64,000 nucleotides of DNA, from positions 20,170,326-20,234,325 of the forward strand of contig CM077151.1 in assembly GCA_039583875.1 (NCBI GenBank). Direction: 5' to 3'. Below the pieces are notes generated by a model. It worked only from the letters and a program-made list of their open reading frames with translations. It was not told the origin of the DNA and did no database searches. The DNA comes from Platanthera guangdongensis. Lineage: Eukaryota; Streptophyta; Magnoliopsida; Asparagales; Orchidaceae. The position numbers and the translations under genes were made by a program. Every line of letters starts with the position of its first letter. Position 1 is the first letter of the stretch. Shown one piece after another: positions 46,190 through 58,280 of this stretch.

Positions 46190-46940
46190 GCTGATTGTAC
46201 AACCCCGTATCCGGCGAGTGAGGTCGCCAGGAGCTAGACCGGCCGGTTCAGATCGCCCAAGCAGCAAGCGAGCTCAGCAGAGGAATTTGAAGGCAGAAGG
46301 CGAGCTCGGCAGAGAAAGCTGGAGGCAGCAGGCGAGCTCGACAGAGAAATCTGAAGGCCGAGCTCGGCATTCGTCGTCGCCGAGCTAAGCCCAGGCTTCG
46401 TCGAGCTGAGCTCGACTAATGAAGGAAAATCGAAGGGCGAGCATAGTAGCCAGCTCGCAATCGCCCTATGGAGCTCGGCAGCCAGCAGGCGAGCAGGATC
46501 TTCAGGGGTGGCCGAGCTCGCCCAGGTCTATGAGGTACTTTTTACTATTTTGCCCCCGCTGGCCTGCCCATAGCCTTTCAGAACAGCGGAGTTGCGCTGT
46601 TGGCAGGCCAACCTGGACTGCACATAGCCGTTCAGGACAGCGTGAGTTGGCTATTTGCAGGTCGTTTTCAGAAATCTATAAATAGGACTCAAAGGGTACC
46701 TCAGAAAACATGCTTACAGTGCCCTCTTGCTCCATCTCTCTAGCGCTTTCTGAGGATACCTTAGATCGGCCTTTGGCTAAGGAGGGGAAGCGCTCTTAGA
46801 TCTTTCGGGTGTGTGGTGGGTCCTCCCCGCCGAGCCCTTGGGTCAGTTCTTCTCTGTTTCCCTTATTATTTTGCTTGCAGGAGCGAAATAGGTGCGCGAT
46901 CACCCCTTCCCCGAGGGTGAACGCTGATGTATGTAAACTA
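46190..46940 (+). repeat. LTR-like segment with TATA box
   Basis: GC-rich DNA full of GAGCTCGGCA words is followed by TATAAATAG (46677-46685) and, about 130 bp later, GTGTGTGGTGGGTCCTCC. The same arrangement (TATAAATAAG, then GTGTGTGGCGGGATCTCC) recurs at 63158-63310. This suggests two LTRs of one retrotransposon group with a conserved transcript 5' end. Exact borders could not be set. Confidence 0.5.
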
Positions 46941-47834
46941 TGTAGATATTTGCACACTAGTGAAAGCATGAATGATCTTAAGGCCAAGAATAGTTTTGAC
47001 ATTTCATTCCTTTAGTGTCGTGGACATTCTGATTTTCTTTGAATAAAATGCTTCCGTTTAGTGTACTTCGTGGTGTCTAGTTTGTGTTGATTACTCATTT
47101 TGTAAGGCTTTAGCTTGTTCGGTTTGTATGGCATTGAGTCCCGACCAGACCCACTGGTATGCTCCTCAGAATGGGCGAGGTGTTACAACTTTACATTGGA
47201 GTTTCCAATGCAAATCATGCAACAAATGCAAATCATGCAACAAATGCAAATGATGAACCCAACAAACTTACTTAATACGAACTCCATGCAATTGTTGAAT
47301 TTTGTAAAGATGGGTGGTTTATCCAACGATTCCTGGGCAGGGTATATAAATAATTGTCAAGTGCGTGACGTGTATCCAAATAACAACACAAGGAATCAAC
47401 CCTAAATCATGAGCTCAAAACATGCCAAATATCTTTTAAGAAACATGACTCGTCAGGGGGCTCATCATGACATACATAGAAAAATTCATCGCAAATGTGA
47501 AGATCACTGACGTCGAAGACATTTACATTATGGAAAATATTTCTTGGAAAGAAAGAACCATCAGGTGGGTCACCTGGGGGTTCAACGAAGTGCTCATCAA
47601 ATAATTCATGCGTAGAAGGATGATCCTTGAGATGAGTGCATCAATAATCGTAGTGTTCTCGAGAGCAGGAGAGACAGGTGCCAATAAGTCAGTACCATGC
47701 TCCTCACTCTTAATCGGGACGTGACTCATGACGACGGTGGGGAGGAACACCAATGCGCACTCACTCAAAGGCGAGTCTATGTTCGAGGGAGAAAAATTTA
47801 GGTACGTGCAACGTACCGTAGTGTAGGTGCAGGA
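46941..47834. other. Unassigned stretch with short frames
   Basis: A + frame at 47115-47405 contains a methionine/glutamine repeat (MQIMQQ three times) and an asparagine-rich end. It is vaguely like the low-complexity N-termini of some transposon-linked plant proteins, but I cannot assign it. A minus frame at 47523-47768 is also unrecognised. No splice context ties them to the kinase. Confidence 0.35.
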
Positions 47835-47898
47835 CCTTTTTCATAGGCAAATTTATAGTTGTAATGCCATTTACGTACGGCTGTAAAACAGTTTTCTG

Positions 47899-48003
47899 CT
47901 GTAAATTAGATCTGTAATTTCTGAAGAATTACAATTGTAAACTAGTTAAATTTTTTTCTACTGTAAATTAGAACTGTAATTTCTGAAGAATTACAGTTGT
48001 AAA
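47899..48003. repeat. Duplicated 43-bp unit with internal hairpin
   Basis: CTGTAAATTAGA...GAATTACA(A/G)TTGTAAA occurs at 47899-47941 and 47961-48003. Each contains CTGTAATTTCTGAAGAATTACAG-like inverted halves. It lies just left of hAT-2, possibly a small MITE or subterminal repeats. Confidence 0.65.
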
Positions 48004-48074
48004 GTAGAACTGTAAATTGCAACTGTAATTTTACTTTTTCCCCCCAAACATATACATATGAGATTTTAAAATGA

Positions 48075-50890
48075 CCGTAAAAATCAATGTTTTAAGAACC
48101 AGACCGTACATTGAACTGGTGGAGTGAAAGGTTCAAGGTTGAACCGGGGTTGAACCGTGATGACACTGCCGAGACTATATAATTCAACTAATGTTATATT
48201 TCATAATTACATAAAATCACACACAAATTCATGAAATAACGCATAGTCTTACAAAAATTAATGTTTCAAAGAGTAAAAGCCTAATATTTTTTTAAAAAAA
48301 GTTAAATCAACATCAACAAAATATTAAAGATATCAAGATTCATCATATTATATCATTGAAATCATGTCTATCATATGATTCCGCTCCAAATGCTTCACGA
48401 TCGACATGTTCAAGAATATTTTCAACACATTCATCATCTGCAATTTTTTAAAAATAAACAATTCTACACATACAAGTAGACAAATATAATAATAATAATT
48501 TACATATTAGTTAACCATATATATATACATAGAACTTACTATTAATTTGATCACTTTGTTGATCACAAGCATGATCTTCACCACCAATTAGCATAGCATG
48601 TTCCTCATATATTTCACTTTTAAATCATTATAATTAAGCTCTGGAGCTGACTTTTTTCAACTACTCAGAAGTCCACTGTATCAATACTTGTATAATCCAA
48701 AGGGTGATATTTTTTTTAAAGTATACCATATAAACAATTACAATACATAAGACATTGAACGAACATAAAATTTAATAAAATTTAACATGTTAAAGCAAAC
48801 ATAAATTTTGCATACCTATCACTCATATTAAGGTTATAACGAACATAAACAAGATCATTGAGTCTTTGATGCTCGAGATGATTTTTTCGATTTATATGAA
48901 TTTGCTTAAAAACGCTCCAATTTCTTTCACATCCAAAAGATGAGGAAGTTTGATTAAATATACGAATAACCAATTTTTGTAAGTGAGGAGCACTAGTTCC
49001 GACCATTCTCCACTATTCTTTTTTGAAATAATGATTAAATAATTTAAATCATCAAAATAACTTTGAAGTTAAAAACTAAATTAGAAAACTATATATTGAA
49101 ATTTAATTTACTTTCTATTTGTACTCACCTGGTTGCATTTCTTTTAACATTTTGATGACGATGAGCTTCCCAAAGCTCTCAAGCTTATCTTGATATAGTC
49201 TAATCTTATTCATTGCAGCTGAAGATTTATTCCACATGACCATGTTTCCAATAAGATCAATTAAGCCATGCACAACTTCTGATTTATTGGAGTAATTAAC
49301 TTGATCATATTGGAATGATGAGATCAAGAAATATGCTGCAGAATGAAGTCTTTGTCGAAACTGACGATCTCATCTATCTTTGATAATGAGTGTATATGGC
49401 TTATACAATCTCTTGACATATTTGAAAATCAGCTTAATTCTCTTGCTCTATACATTCCATCATAAACATAGCTAAGTGATGGTTTCTCTTCAGAATCAAT
49501 AATGCTTAGCAACCTTATTAGTGAACCTGCAATATTTGTCATCACCATGCACATATTCTAGAAATGATTATCCAAAATGATATTAACCACTTCTTGACCT
49601 TTACTTGATTTTGAAAGTTTTGAATCCGTATAATATTTACTAGTCTCTAAAGTTTGCAAATCATGTTTGTGCTCATGTAAACTTTTCAATGTAATAAATA
49701 TAGTGGCAAATCGTGTTGTTGTTGTCCGGGCGATCTCTCTCCATCTTTTCCTTTTCCTCAACCATGACAAAAAAGATATGATTGTAAATAAATATAGTAA
49801 CCTTTGAAGCATGTTTTGCAATGTCCACCATATGTTTTAATTTCCAATATTCTTTAAAATTAAATTTAAGCAATGAGTTGCACATGGTGATCAATAAATA
49901 TTGCCATATTTTTCATATAATAACTTCCTTGCTTTTTTGTAGTTTGCTGCGTTATCTGTAACAATTTGAACCACGCTTGTGGGACCAATCCATTCAACTA
50001 CTTCTGCAAATAAATAACATAGAGTCGTCACATCTTTTGTAACATCTGAAACATCAAATGATTTGCAAAATGAGATACCTGGAGGTGAATATACTAAGAA
50101 ATTAATTAATGTTCTACTCCCCCTATCCGTCCACCCATCTGCCATTAACGTACATCGAGTTGCTCTCTAGTTTTCTCTATATGAATCTACAAGAAGTCTA
50201 CATTCTTTTTTGCAATCTCTAAGCAAATTAATTATCATCATGTGATAGGTTGACAACTTATAACTGAGTCCAATTGAAGCAATTGCATCAACAACTTTTT
50301 GTGCAAATTCTGAATTTAAAGCATTTATAGGTATGCAACTATCAAAAAACTATCTAACTATCGCCATATCAATACAATGTACAACTTCTTTTGAGGACAA
50401 GACACTTTCTAATGATGGTTGTGATCCTACAAATGTTCTTGGGGCAAAGTAATTGTCAACATTATCAATTTTTTTTCCTTTTTCTTGTACGATGGAATTT
50501 TGAGATCTAGGTAGAGAAGTTCTATCATCACTCACTCATATGATCACCATATGGATTTACACTATCTACAGATTCTTGTGCTTCTTGTTTTTTTTTCAAT
50601 TATCCCTTTCAAGTTTTCTTACTTCTGATGTCGAATGCCATGCGGAACCTTTTTGCAGACACATATATTTCCTTTAATCCCATCTAAGTGTTGTTTATTC
50701 TATTAATTTCTCCATCTTTATAAGTCACTTCACAATGTAAACACTTACAGTCTCTTTTACCGTCAAAACTTTGAGTGTGACTAAAATGATTCCAACCAAA
50801 ATCTTTTTTTTTGCGAACAGTTTGTAAAGAAATATTAGATGGCTCAGAAGAAGAGTTCATTTTTTGATACAAACTTAAAATAATAATCAC
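48075..50890 (-). pseudogene. hAT-family transposase hAT-2 (decayed)
   Basis: The N-terminal BED finger is at 50684-50890 (MNSSSEPSNISLQTVRKKKD, FGWNHFSHTQSFDGKRDCKC, LHCEVTYKDGEINR). DUF659 is at 49891-50145 (MADGWTDRGSRTLINFLVYS, VVQIVTDNAANYKKARKLL). Central parts are at 49558-49894 and 49115-49327. The hATC dimerisation domain is at 48782-49006 (SSFGCERNWSVFKQIHINRK, LEHQRLNDLVYVRYN). The left end near 48078 (CAATGTTTTAAGAACCAGAC, then GGTTGAACCG words) resembles a hAT terminus. No matching right terminus was found. Many stops and frameshifts occur. Confidence 0.87.
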
Positions 50891-51598
50891 ATATTGATAA
50901 ATGCAAAGAATAAATCAAACAATTCCACAATTAGAGCACAGTAGCAAAGACACTCTTTTTCTCACATACTATCTCTTTCTAAAGTATGCAACTCTATTAC
51001 AAAACTAAATAAAAAACTAGTAAAGAAAGCATGGGAAATTCTCATTAAGAATCCTGAGCATAGGAATAATTGTAACATAATAGTAGAGGAGCAGTGGTCT
51101 TGTGTAGGTATGATCAGGATGTGTGCAGTTCAGCTGCGGGCATGAAGGCATGGATTTTCCGTCTAGTTATTGCAAGGAATTTCCATGTCTATATCCTAAA
51201 TTTGCTTACTACTTAGATCTCATGTATAAACTAAATTTATCCTAAATATATATCTTCAAATAGAGTTTTAATTTTTGTTTATTTGTTTACTTTCTAATTT
51301 CAACATAATAAATAGAGAATAAAATCATAAATCCTTCAATATCAATAAGATAACAGCCTATTAAGTCATGGGGATCTTTGAATTGTTGCCGTACCTGAAC
51401 AGAATAAGGATGATTCATGCAAACAATGCTTATCAGTTATCAAATGATTCAAATCATCCAATTAAGCCTCTGATAGCCATTCACAAATCAAAATTAAATG
51501 AAAAAAATCACCTCATTCAGCAGATTCACTAAGCATCTCTTTTAATCTATGAAACCAGCTTCACTAAGCTGCTAAGCATCTCTTTTAACTTTGCATAA
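50891..51598. other. AT-rich, no gene
   Basis: This holds the region upstream of hAT-2 and the left flank of the Copia E LTR. There is a short direct repeat (CACTAAGC.GCTAAGCATCTCTTTTAA, about 51526 and 51562). No coding. Confidence 0.5.
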
Positions 51599-51680
51599 TG
51601 TTGGAAGTGGTGTAAACCTTGTATATACTTCTTGAATCAAAAAATACAAGTACGAGTACAAATATATAGGGAGAGGAGAG

Positions 51681-52851
51681 TGATGCAGAGCAGGGACGAG
51701 TACGAGCTTTGGGCCCGTTCGGGGCTGATTTGGCGACTTACCATATATTGCGTGCCCGGATCGACTATCGGACTCCGCACATGTGTCCGGATCCGCGTCG
51801 CGAGTCAAAAACATATATTAGTTTATTATTTTTGGTTCATTAATCATGTATTTTAGTGGCCTCTCCCACCGGCCAATCATAGTCGTTGATTGAGATGCCC
51901 TAGTGTTGGTCTAAGAGGCTGAACCAAGTCATTGCATAATTTGGAGACTCTTCTTCCCGGATTCCAACTATCACCCCTCGGTGCCGATGCCGTAGAGCCT
52001 TAGGTGACGACTTCTAGGTTGGTTTCTCTTCCCCAAACCCTTCCCCTACCTCTATCCTTCATTTTCCACCCCTCACACCACTTGTCCAGCCGCCGACAGC
52101 CCTCCAAACTCCTCCCAAAACCCGTCGGCCTGCTGCCTTCCTGCAGCCTAGTCCGCCACCCTCCCCTCTCCAAGCCGCCCACTCCTCTTCGTGGAATCAC
52201 CTCCAAATCGCCATAGTTCTCTAGTTCAATTCAGATCTGAGAATTTCAGCCCCCGATCCGTTATTTTCACCGCTCATACTTTCCATTTTTCCAGGATCCG
52301 ACCCTAAATAACGGATTCATCCCTCCCCGGTCCGGATCTACTTGTACGTGACCGGATCTACCCATTCCTGACTCGATCTCATCCTTTACCGCCGAGGACA
52401 GCCACCGCCTTCGTTTTCACGTCACCGGTTCCACTTCCAATCGCCGATCTACACATCCAGACCCTACTTCTTCGGTGCCTCGGTTCAGCCCACTACTTTG
52501 TGAGTTTATTTTGTGGTATTGAGTTATTTGATTTGACATTTTCATTGGTGAATAAATATATGTGCTGTGATTCTTGCTCGTAGAAATTGTTTTGGTCCGC
52601 TAATAATTTGCAGGAGGAGTCATTCTCCGCGTGCTTTGGCCCTCCGAGCGGAGGAAGTCATTATAAATTGTCAAAATTAATTAATTATTTTTCAATTGAA
52701 AATATTTGCGTTAAGTTAAAATTATCATTGCTCAAATTTATTTGTCGAGGTATCGACGATTACATTGCATTTTGGTTCAGATTAGCGTGTCACCCTTGCA
52801 CTATCACCTACCGTCTTAGGTTTTGTGCACCCGTAGTCTACCCCTACATCA
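51681..52851 (+). repeat. Solo LTR of a Gypsy element (1171 bp) inside the Copia E LTR
   Basis: It starts TGATGCAGAG and ends CCTACATCA. It is flanked by the exact 5-bp duplication GAGAG (51676-51680 and 52852-52856), and removing it rejoins the Copia LTR as seen in Copia A. Blocks GTGTCCGGATCCG, TCGCGAGTCAAAA and AGGTGACGACTTC match the 3' LTR of the Gypsy at 3557-4015 in opposite orientation. No internal coding, so this is the product of LTR-LTR recombination. Confidence 0.93.
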
Positions 52852-53039
52852 GAGAGGAATCCCTTTTTCAAGATGTGAGACTATTACATGAGGAAGAAGG
52901 CCTATAATGGGCCACTAAATGAGCCCTTACAAGATCATTTTCTAACACTTTCCCGCAAGCTGGAGCGTATAAGTCGTAGGCACCAAGCTTGAATAAGATC
53001 TGATAGTATAACGATCGAGAGAGAGAGAGAGAGCTTTAA

Positions 53040-53490
53040 TCAAGATTTCAGCAACTTGTCCGGTGCGGGAACATGCTCCAATTCTATATTTTTTGATTGA
53101 ACTTTTTCTCGGATGAAGTGATAGTCAAATTCAATACACTTTGTTCGTTCATGGAATACGAGATTCTTGACAATATGTATCACTGCTTGACTGTCACAAA
53201 ATAAGGTCGTTAGAGATGAGAGTTTGTGTCCCAAATCATTAAGAAGTCTTTCAAGTCAGGTTAACTCATATACAACAGCAGTCATAGCCCGATACTCAGC
53301 CTCAGCAGACGAACGGGCAACAACGGTCTGCTTCTTGCTACGCCAGGTAATAATGTGTCCACCGAAGTATGTACAAAGACCAGTTGTAGAACGTTTATCA
53401 TCAAGAGACTCAGCGTAGTCATCGTCAGAATACACAAAAAGAGAGATAGGTAGATGGTTTGTAAACGAGTCCTTGTCCCGGAGCAGTCTC
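53040..53490 (-). pseudogene. Copia E RNase H
   Basis: 53040-53234 reads [20 protein letters not shown] and [14 protein letters not shown], the C-terminal RNase H part. The upstream part on 53250-53420 is decayed but matches the ADD/SSAEAEYRA region in reverse order (GCCTCAGCAGACGA). Stops interrupt it. Confidence 0.8.
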
Positions 53491-54871
53491 TAAATATCTG
53501 AGTATGCGCTCAACAGATTTGAGATTAGGTGTCTGAGGAGCATGTATAAACCGATTCACAACCCCCACAACAAATGAGATATCAAGTCGAGTAACCATAA
53601 GATAAGTCAGTTTCCCCATCAAAAGTCGATAATATTCTGGATTTGTAAGCAGTGGGTCGGAATCAGAATCATGTGCAGAAAGCTTGTGATTTACATCCAT
53701 AGAGGTGTCCGCAAGTTTGCACTTTACGTATCCAGCATCTTGAATGAGGTCAATACAGTACTTCCGTTGGGATAAGACGAGACCATCAGGTCCTCTTGCG
53801 ACCTCAAACCTAAAGAAGTATCGAAGATTTCCCAGGTCTTTCGTCGGAAATGCTGAGTTCAAATGCTACTTGATTTGTTGTAATCTTGTAGAGTCGTCTA
53901 CAGTAATTAGGATATCATCAACATACACACAGAGAATCACAGTGCATGTTGGTTGATGACGGTGAAGAGGGAGATTTTAGTCGAGCTCCGTGTAAAGCAA
54001 ATGTCGCGGACCACCTTACTAAATTTTTCAAACCAAGCACGCGAGGACTGTTTGAGACCATATATAGATTTCCGGAGATGACATACACAAGACTCCTCCG
54101 TGGTCTCAAACCCGAGAGGTTGGTGCATATAATCAGTTTCGTGGAGTTCGCCATTGAGAAAGACGTTTTTAATATCCAACTGATGGTGGGGCCACTGACG
54201 ATGAACAGCTGTGGAGATCAAGACTCGAACGGTATTCAACTTGGCAACCAGGGAGAAAGTTTCATCATAATCAAGGCCTTGCTGCTGAGTAAAATTCCGG
54301 GCCACGATGCGAGCTTTTAGCCGGTCAATAGTTCCATCGACAACATGTTTGATAACAAATACCCACTTGCAACTGACGCGGGACTGGCCGGGAGGAAGAG
54401 GAACCAGATCCTAGGTTTGGTTAGCCCAGAGGGCAGTCATTTCATCATCCATGGCTTCCCGCCACCCCAGGTGCTGAAGGGCTTCCTGCATAGAGTTAGG
54501 AATATAAATGGAGGAAAGAGAAACGACAAATTTGTGGAGTGGCGGAGAGAGGCGATGTAGTTATATATACTTTGCCAATGGATGAGCCGTAGAGGTTGAT
54601 GCTGGAGCTGTATGCCGCGGGATATCATCGGTAGAAGGGAGTTGTTGTAGGGAAACGTTCTTGGACTTACGACGAGTATAGATACATAGAGGTGGTGGAG
54701 GTAGAGGAGGTAGAGAAGGTACCGAGAGTGGTGAGGGAAGAGGTGGGAGAGACGGAGTCGTGACCAGGACAGCAGGACGAGCGACAAGGAAAAGTGGAGA
54801 CGGAGTGGAAGGAGAGGAGTGGAATGGTTGATCCTCACAAAAGGTACACCCTCTGTCCCCCCGACAAACAA
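53425..54871 (-). pseudogene. Copia E reverse transcriptase and integrase tail
   Basis: 53425-53862 contains KDLGNLRYFFRFEVARGPDG and SQRKYCIDLIQDAGYVKCKL. 53937-54305 contains QQGLDYDETFSLVAKLNTVR, HQLDIKNVFLNGELHETDYM and SSRAWFEKF. The YVDD stretch falls around 53890-53930 in a broken frame. 54437-54871 is the linker before RT, with GWREAMDDEMTAL-type coding in another frame. It resembles Copia B in sequence. Confidence 0.85.
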
Positions 54872-55100
54872 TTTGCTAACTTACTCATGAAAGGATTGAG
54901 TGGAAGTACCTTTGGAAGGATTGTTGACAAGTTGGACATGAGTAACATCTCACGTTCAACTTGAGGGAGAGTGTTGCAATATGTTCATAGTCGTACATGT
55001 TTTAATATAATCCATATTGTATTATCCGTCTCCATATATAGTGAGGATGAAGGCTTGGAACAATTAATTCAGATTTTTTCCCCTTGTTCATTAAGTGACT
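54861..55100 (+). mobile_element. Ty1/Copia fragment F, RNase H end plus start of 3' LTR
   Basis: On the + strand the frame reads QFANLLMKGLSGSTFGRIVD and KLDMSNISRST, then a TGA inside TTGAGGGAGAG, which is the polypurine tract, and an LTR starting TGTTGCAATATG at 54972. This is the standard end of a Copia polyprotein. It abuts Copia E tail to tail, so neither element is complete here. The LTR's far end is not defined. Confidence 0.72.
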
Positions 55101-55399
55101 CTATATCAGTAGTCACATCCGTTGTGTCCAAGGCGACATGAGTAGGCAAGGTGGTGACTTGGGCCGGGGAGGACTCATGAAGGGATGATTAGGGTGCGAG
55201 TGAACTCAACCAAGTCTGGCGGATCTTAAGGACTGCTCATAATGAAGGGAGAGTTGGTATGTCTGCTCAAGGAACTCTATGTAGTGATATGTCAACTCAG
55301 TACGTATCTCGGATCGAAGTCTAGACCGAAATCAGGAAGTGGTTATAGACTCATAGCTGGCTCCTCTCAGAGGTCTCTCCTCACTACTAACTCATGAAA
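55101..55399. other. Unassigned sequence between Copia F and the Gypsy gag
   Basis: No coding or clear repeat. It may be downstream gag/pol sequence of the Gypsy fragment, since the gag-related text TACTCAACGACAGACA continues into it. Confidence 0.35.
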
Positions 55400-56577
55400 A
55401 CAATCTCTATACTCAACGACAGACATGCATATTTACTAAGGGGTAAATAATTATTTGAGTATGCGACTCTGTTATGATGCATGCAAAATACCTCTGACAC
55501 AACCTATGCTTAATCTCCGCCCAACTAGTGATGTAGTGAAGACAATCCCGCTCACGTGTTCTTTCAATGCTAAACCAATATGTTTTCGCCTGATCTAGAA
55601 GTTTATGTTTCGCAAATTTAATGTGTTGCTCACCGAATAGCTCAAAATGATCAAGGTAATATTCCATGTCTTTGAGTCAATAACTGAAAGACTCGGGACT
55701 CGATAAACTGTCAAAAGATGGGGGCAACAACACAATACCTACACTCAAGATCTCACTCAAAAGCATGGTCCTCGTAGTAGTCATCCCTAAGATAATCAAG
55801 TCGTGCCAAAGGTTCAACACGGTCCACTCGTGCGCATGGATAGGGACGACGATAGTCATAGTAGTGATCATCTCTAGAATAGTGGAATTATGTCTAAGGG
55901 TCGACATGGTCTTTGGAAGGGGAGGTAGTTGGACGGGTCTTTTCGGGCTGCTCCGGGCTGAGGAAGCACTAATGAGGGCGAGAGAAGGTGGTGGAGAAGT
56001 CAAATAAAGAAGGGTAGGTAGTTGTTGGCATGCTGGAGGGGTGGGGGGAGGGAAATTGGCGGTTGGAAGGGTGGGGGGGGGACAGGACGCTGGGAGGGGG
56101 GAGGGAAACCGACGACTGGGATTGGGGAGGGAAACTGGCGACTGGGAGGGGGGAGGGAAACCTGCCGCAGAAGGTGTCAAGAAGGACGACAAAGATGGCA
56201 TGAGGTTTGGTCAAAACGGGACAAAGGCGTACGAGGCAGTGGATGGGCTGGAACCGGTGGCGTCGAACTGTGCAGGGGACTTTGGCGTCACACTGAAGGA
56301 AGGATTAAGTGGTTTCTCGTTTTCGGAGACCCACTTCTCGATCACATGAAAAGCTCTAATCGGGGATATAAAAAGGAGGGCAGGGGTAGAGATTTAGTTT
56401 ACGTGTATTTGACGGCCTTAATTGCTTGATCGAATAACCTAACTCCAAAGTAAAGCTCGGAAAAAATATATATGAAAAATAGGAAAATTTGTTCCAATCG
56501 CCATCGTTGGCCCGTCCGACGATCCAAAAATATCAATAATGATAAAGCGCCCAATGTAACCTGACCTATCTCCATCA
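55400..56577 (-). mobile_element. Gypsy fragment: gag plus 5' LTR
   Basis: The gag core at 55413-55667 reads MEYYLDHFELFGEQHIKFAK and AEIKHRLCQRYF, similar to the gag at 6868-7197. The upstream gag part (about 55700-55880) is rich in RDDYY words. The LTR, with right edge CATCA at 56573-56577, extends left to about 55930 and matches the LTR at 36103-36893 (CTTCTCGATC, ATAACCTAAC, GAACCGGTGG-like blocks). Protease and pol are missing on the left. Confidence 0.72.
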
Positions 56578-57348
56578 TAAGATCTGTTCTTTATATATTT
56601 ATATACAATATCTTATCCATGACTCTTTGGTTTTGAATGCTCATCCTAGCTTCTAATTGTTCATTTTTTTAGAAACTACATGTACTTGATTCATTATTTT
56701 ATGGTTCTGCCCATGACTGGATCCCAGTGGAATTGAAATTCTGATCAGGGCTTAACTCAGTATTTGAGGTCTTGAGTACAACCCTCATATATCTTTCTCC
56801 AGATTCAAAATTTTCAATAAAAAATATGGCTGTTTTTTGTATCTAATGGAAATATTCAGACCAATCCTACTTTTACCATTTAAACACGGATGCCATTAGC
56901 TTTTATTGAGGCAGGACTATAGCGAAGTGGCATGTTGTGGCATTTTGTTTGCTAGTAAACAGTACCATTGTTAGTTTTATGCTCTCTGAAGTTTACATTA
57001 GCGCTCCACCTCATTTGCATGATCGAGGTTTAGCAATGTTTGAAACTTGATTGAAGCCAATGTTCTAGCATAAGTCTCATTTAAGAAGCACAATAAGTGC
57101 TAACCTGTCCATGCATGTATCCTCAAATTAATTAGTGGTACACTTGATATAGACATCCATGCATGACTATATGAAAATGAAAAAAATGTATTCTCTTTTA
57201 ATTCACTTAGGTGTGGATATCTTCTATGTAATTGTTTTAATCTTTTAATTTTCTATCCTTTTCTTTATTTTGGCATAATTGAAAACTATATTTACAATTC
57301 GTTCATTATTGTTCCATACATAATTGTTTTTTAGTCTTCTCCTTGTAG
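56578..57348 (+). other. Native-looking intron before exon 6
   Basis: This is AT-rich sequence with no transposon motif, ending in a pyrimidine-rich tract and TTGTAG. Confidence 0.55.
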
Positions 57349-57437
57349 ATGATTTTTGACAATATTCTTAATCGTAAAGTACCTTGGCCCGTAGTACCTG
57401 AGGAGATGAGTGTTGAGGCCCAAGATCTGATTGATAA
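57349..57437 (+). CDS. IRE: IRE-family AGC kinase, sixth visible exon (subdomain X-XI)
   Basis: This 89-bp exon follows the acceptor CCTTGTAG and ends at a strong GTAAGT donor with two bases of the next codon. It reads [20 protein letters not shown] and then SVEAQDLID, matching the IRE segment after FNAEHPQ. Two positions differ from the form I expect (VV for RV after PWP, and SV for SP/SS before EAQDL), so slight divergence is possible. No later kinase exon was found up to 64000, so the rest of the domain and the C-terminal tail lie beyond the window. Confidence 0.92.
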
Positions 57438-58272
57438 GTAAGTACCAGGAAATAATCTTCATAGCTTTGAAATTGTCATCTTCTATTTATCTTATGTAGT
57501 ACTAATGTCATGTAAAGTAGTTAATGGCTGCTTTGAATTGAATTTTACTTTTTTGCATCAGTTTTTTAGATATATGTTATGTTGATAGGATCATGTCCTA
57601 GCTTGGAACTTCCAACCACGCTTCATTGTTGAATTACTTGTTTTGTGTCATTCTGGATAAGATTTGGATCTTTTTGCACCTTAACTTTTCGTTAGAAACA
57701 AGCATAGGTTCTAGAAAGTAGAAACAATCATCTATAAATATCTACTGAATAAAGAAGAATGCTAATGGGGATCAAGAGTAGCATTTAGAGTGCAAAAATC
57801 AAAACCCACCCAGCTCCTACAGCTATAGGATTGTCATTTGTATGATAAGAACCTATATATGCGATCATCATATTTTTTTCTTCTTATAATGTATTTCTTT
57901 GAGCTGTATTTTTGTTCTTTTGTTAAGTGAGGTGATCAAGTATTTTTCGGCCATTTGCCAGAAAGAAAAAAAATTCAACCACCTCATATGCCGCGGCCAT
58001 ACGCCTGCACCCGTCCTCAACAACCGTAACCCTAGCTAATTGCTCTATTGTCGCCTGCTTCCTAAAACCACTACCACTATGATCCCTTACTTCCATCTGC
58101 CGCTGCTTGCTTCCTACAGACCCTGACACACAAATATCTTCTTATGCTAACTGCTCCCCTTTAGCCCTAGCTTCCAACTTGTCCTCCTTCATCCACCTTT
58201 CCCCTTCTACATACCAGGACGATACCCACCATTCAACCATTACACATCTGACGTTGGTAAGGTCCTAGTGGG
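57438..58272 (+). other. Intron continuing to the right edge; AT-rich, no gene seen
   Basis: This is the first part of the intron after the sixth visible exon. It starts GTAAGT and is mostly AT-rich. A more GC-rich patch at about 57950-58200 has no convincing reading frame. The intron carries on past the window edge (at least 6.5 kb), with the inserts listed separately. Confidence 0.6.
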
Positions 58273-58280
58273 ACTATGAG

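Larger units (their letters stand above)
51599..54860 (-). mobile_element. Ty1/Copia fragment E (3' LTR, RNase H, RT) with a nested solo LTR
   Basis: The 3' LTR consists of 51599-51680 and 52857-52947 (same family as the LTR of Copia A), interrupted by a Gypsy solo LTR. The reverse polypurine tract CTTTCCCGCAAGCTGGAG follows at 52948. RNase H and RT follow on the minus strand, then the element stops abruptly near 54860, before gag and integrase, where a + strand Copia end begins. Confidence 0.86.
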
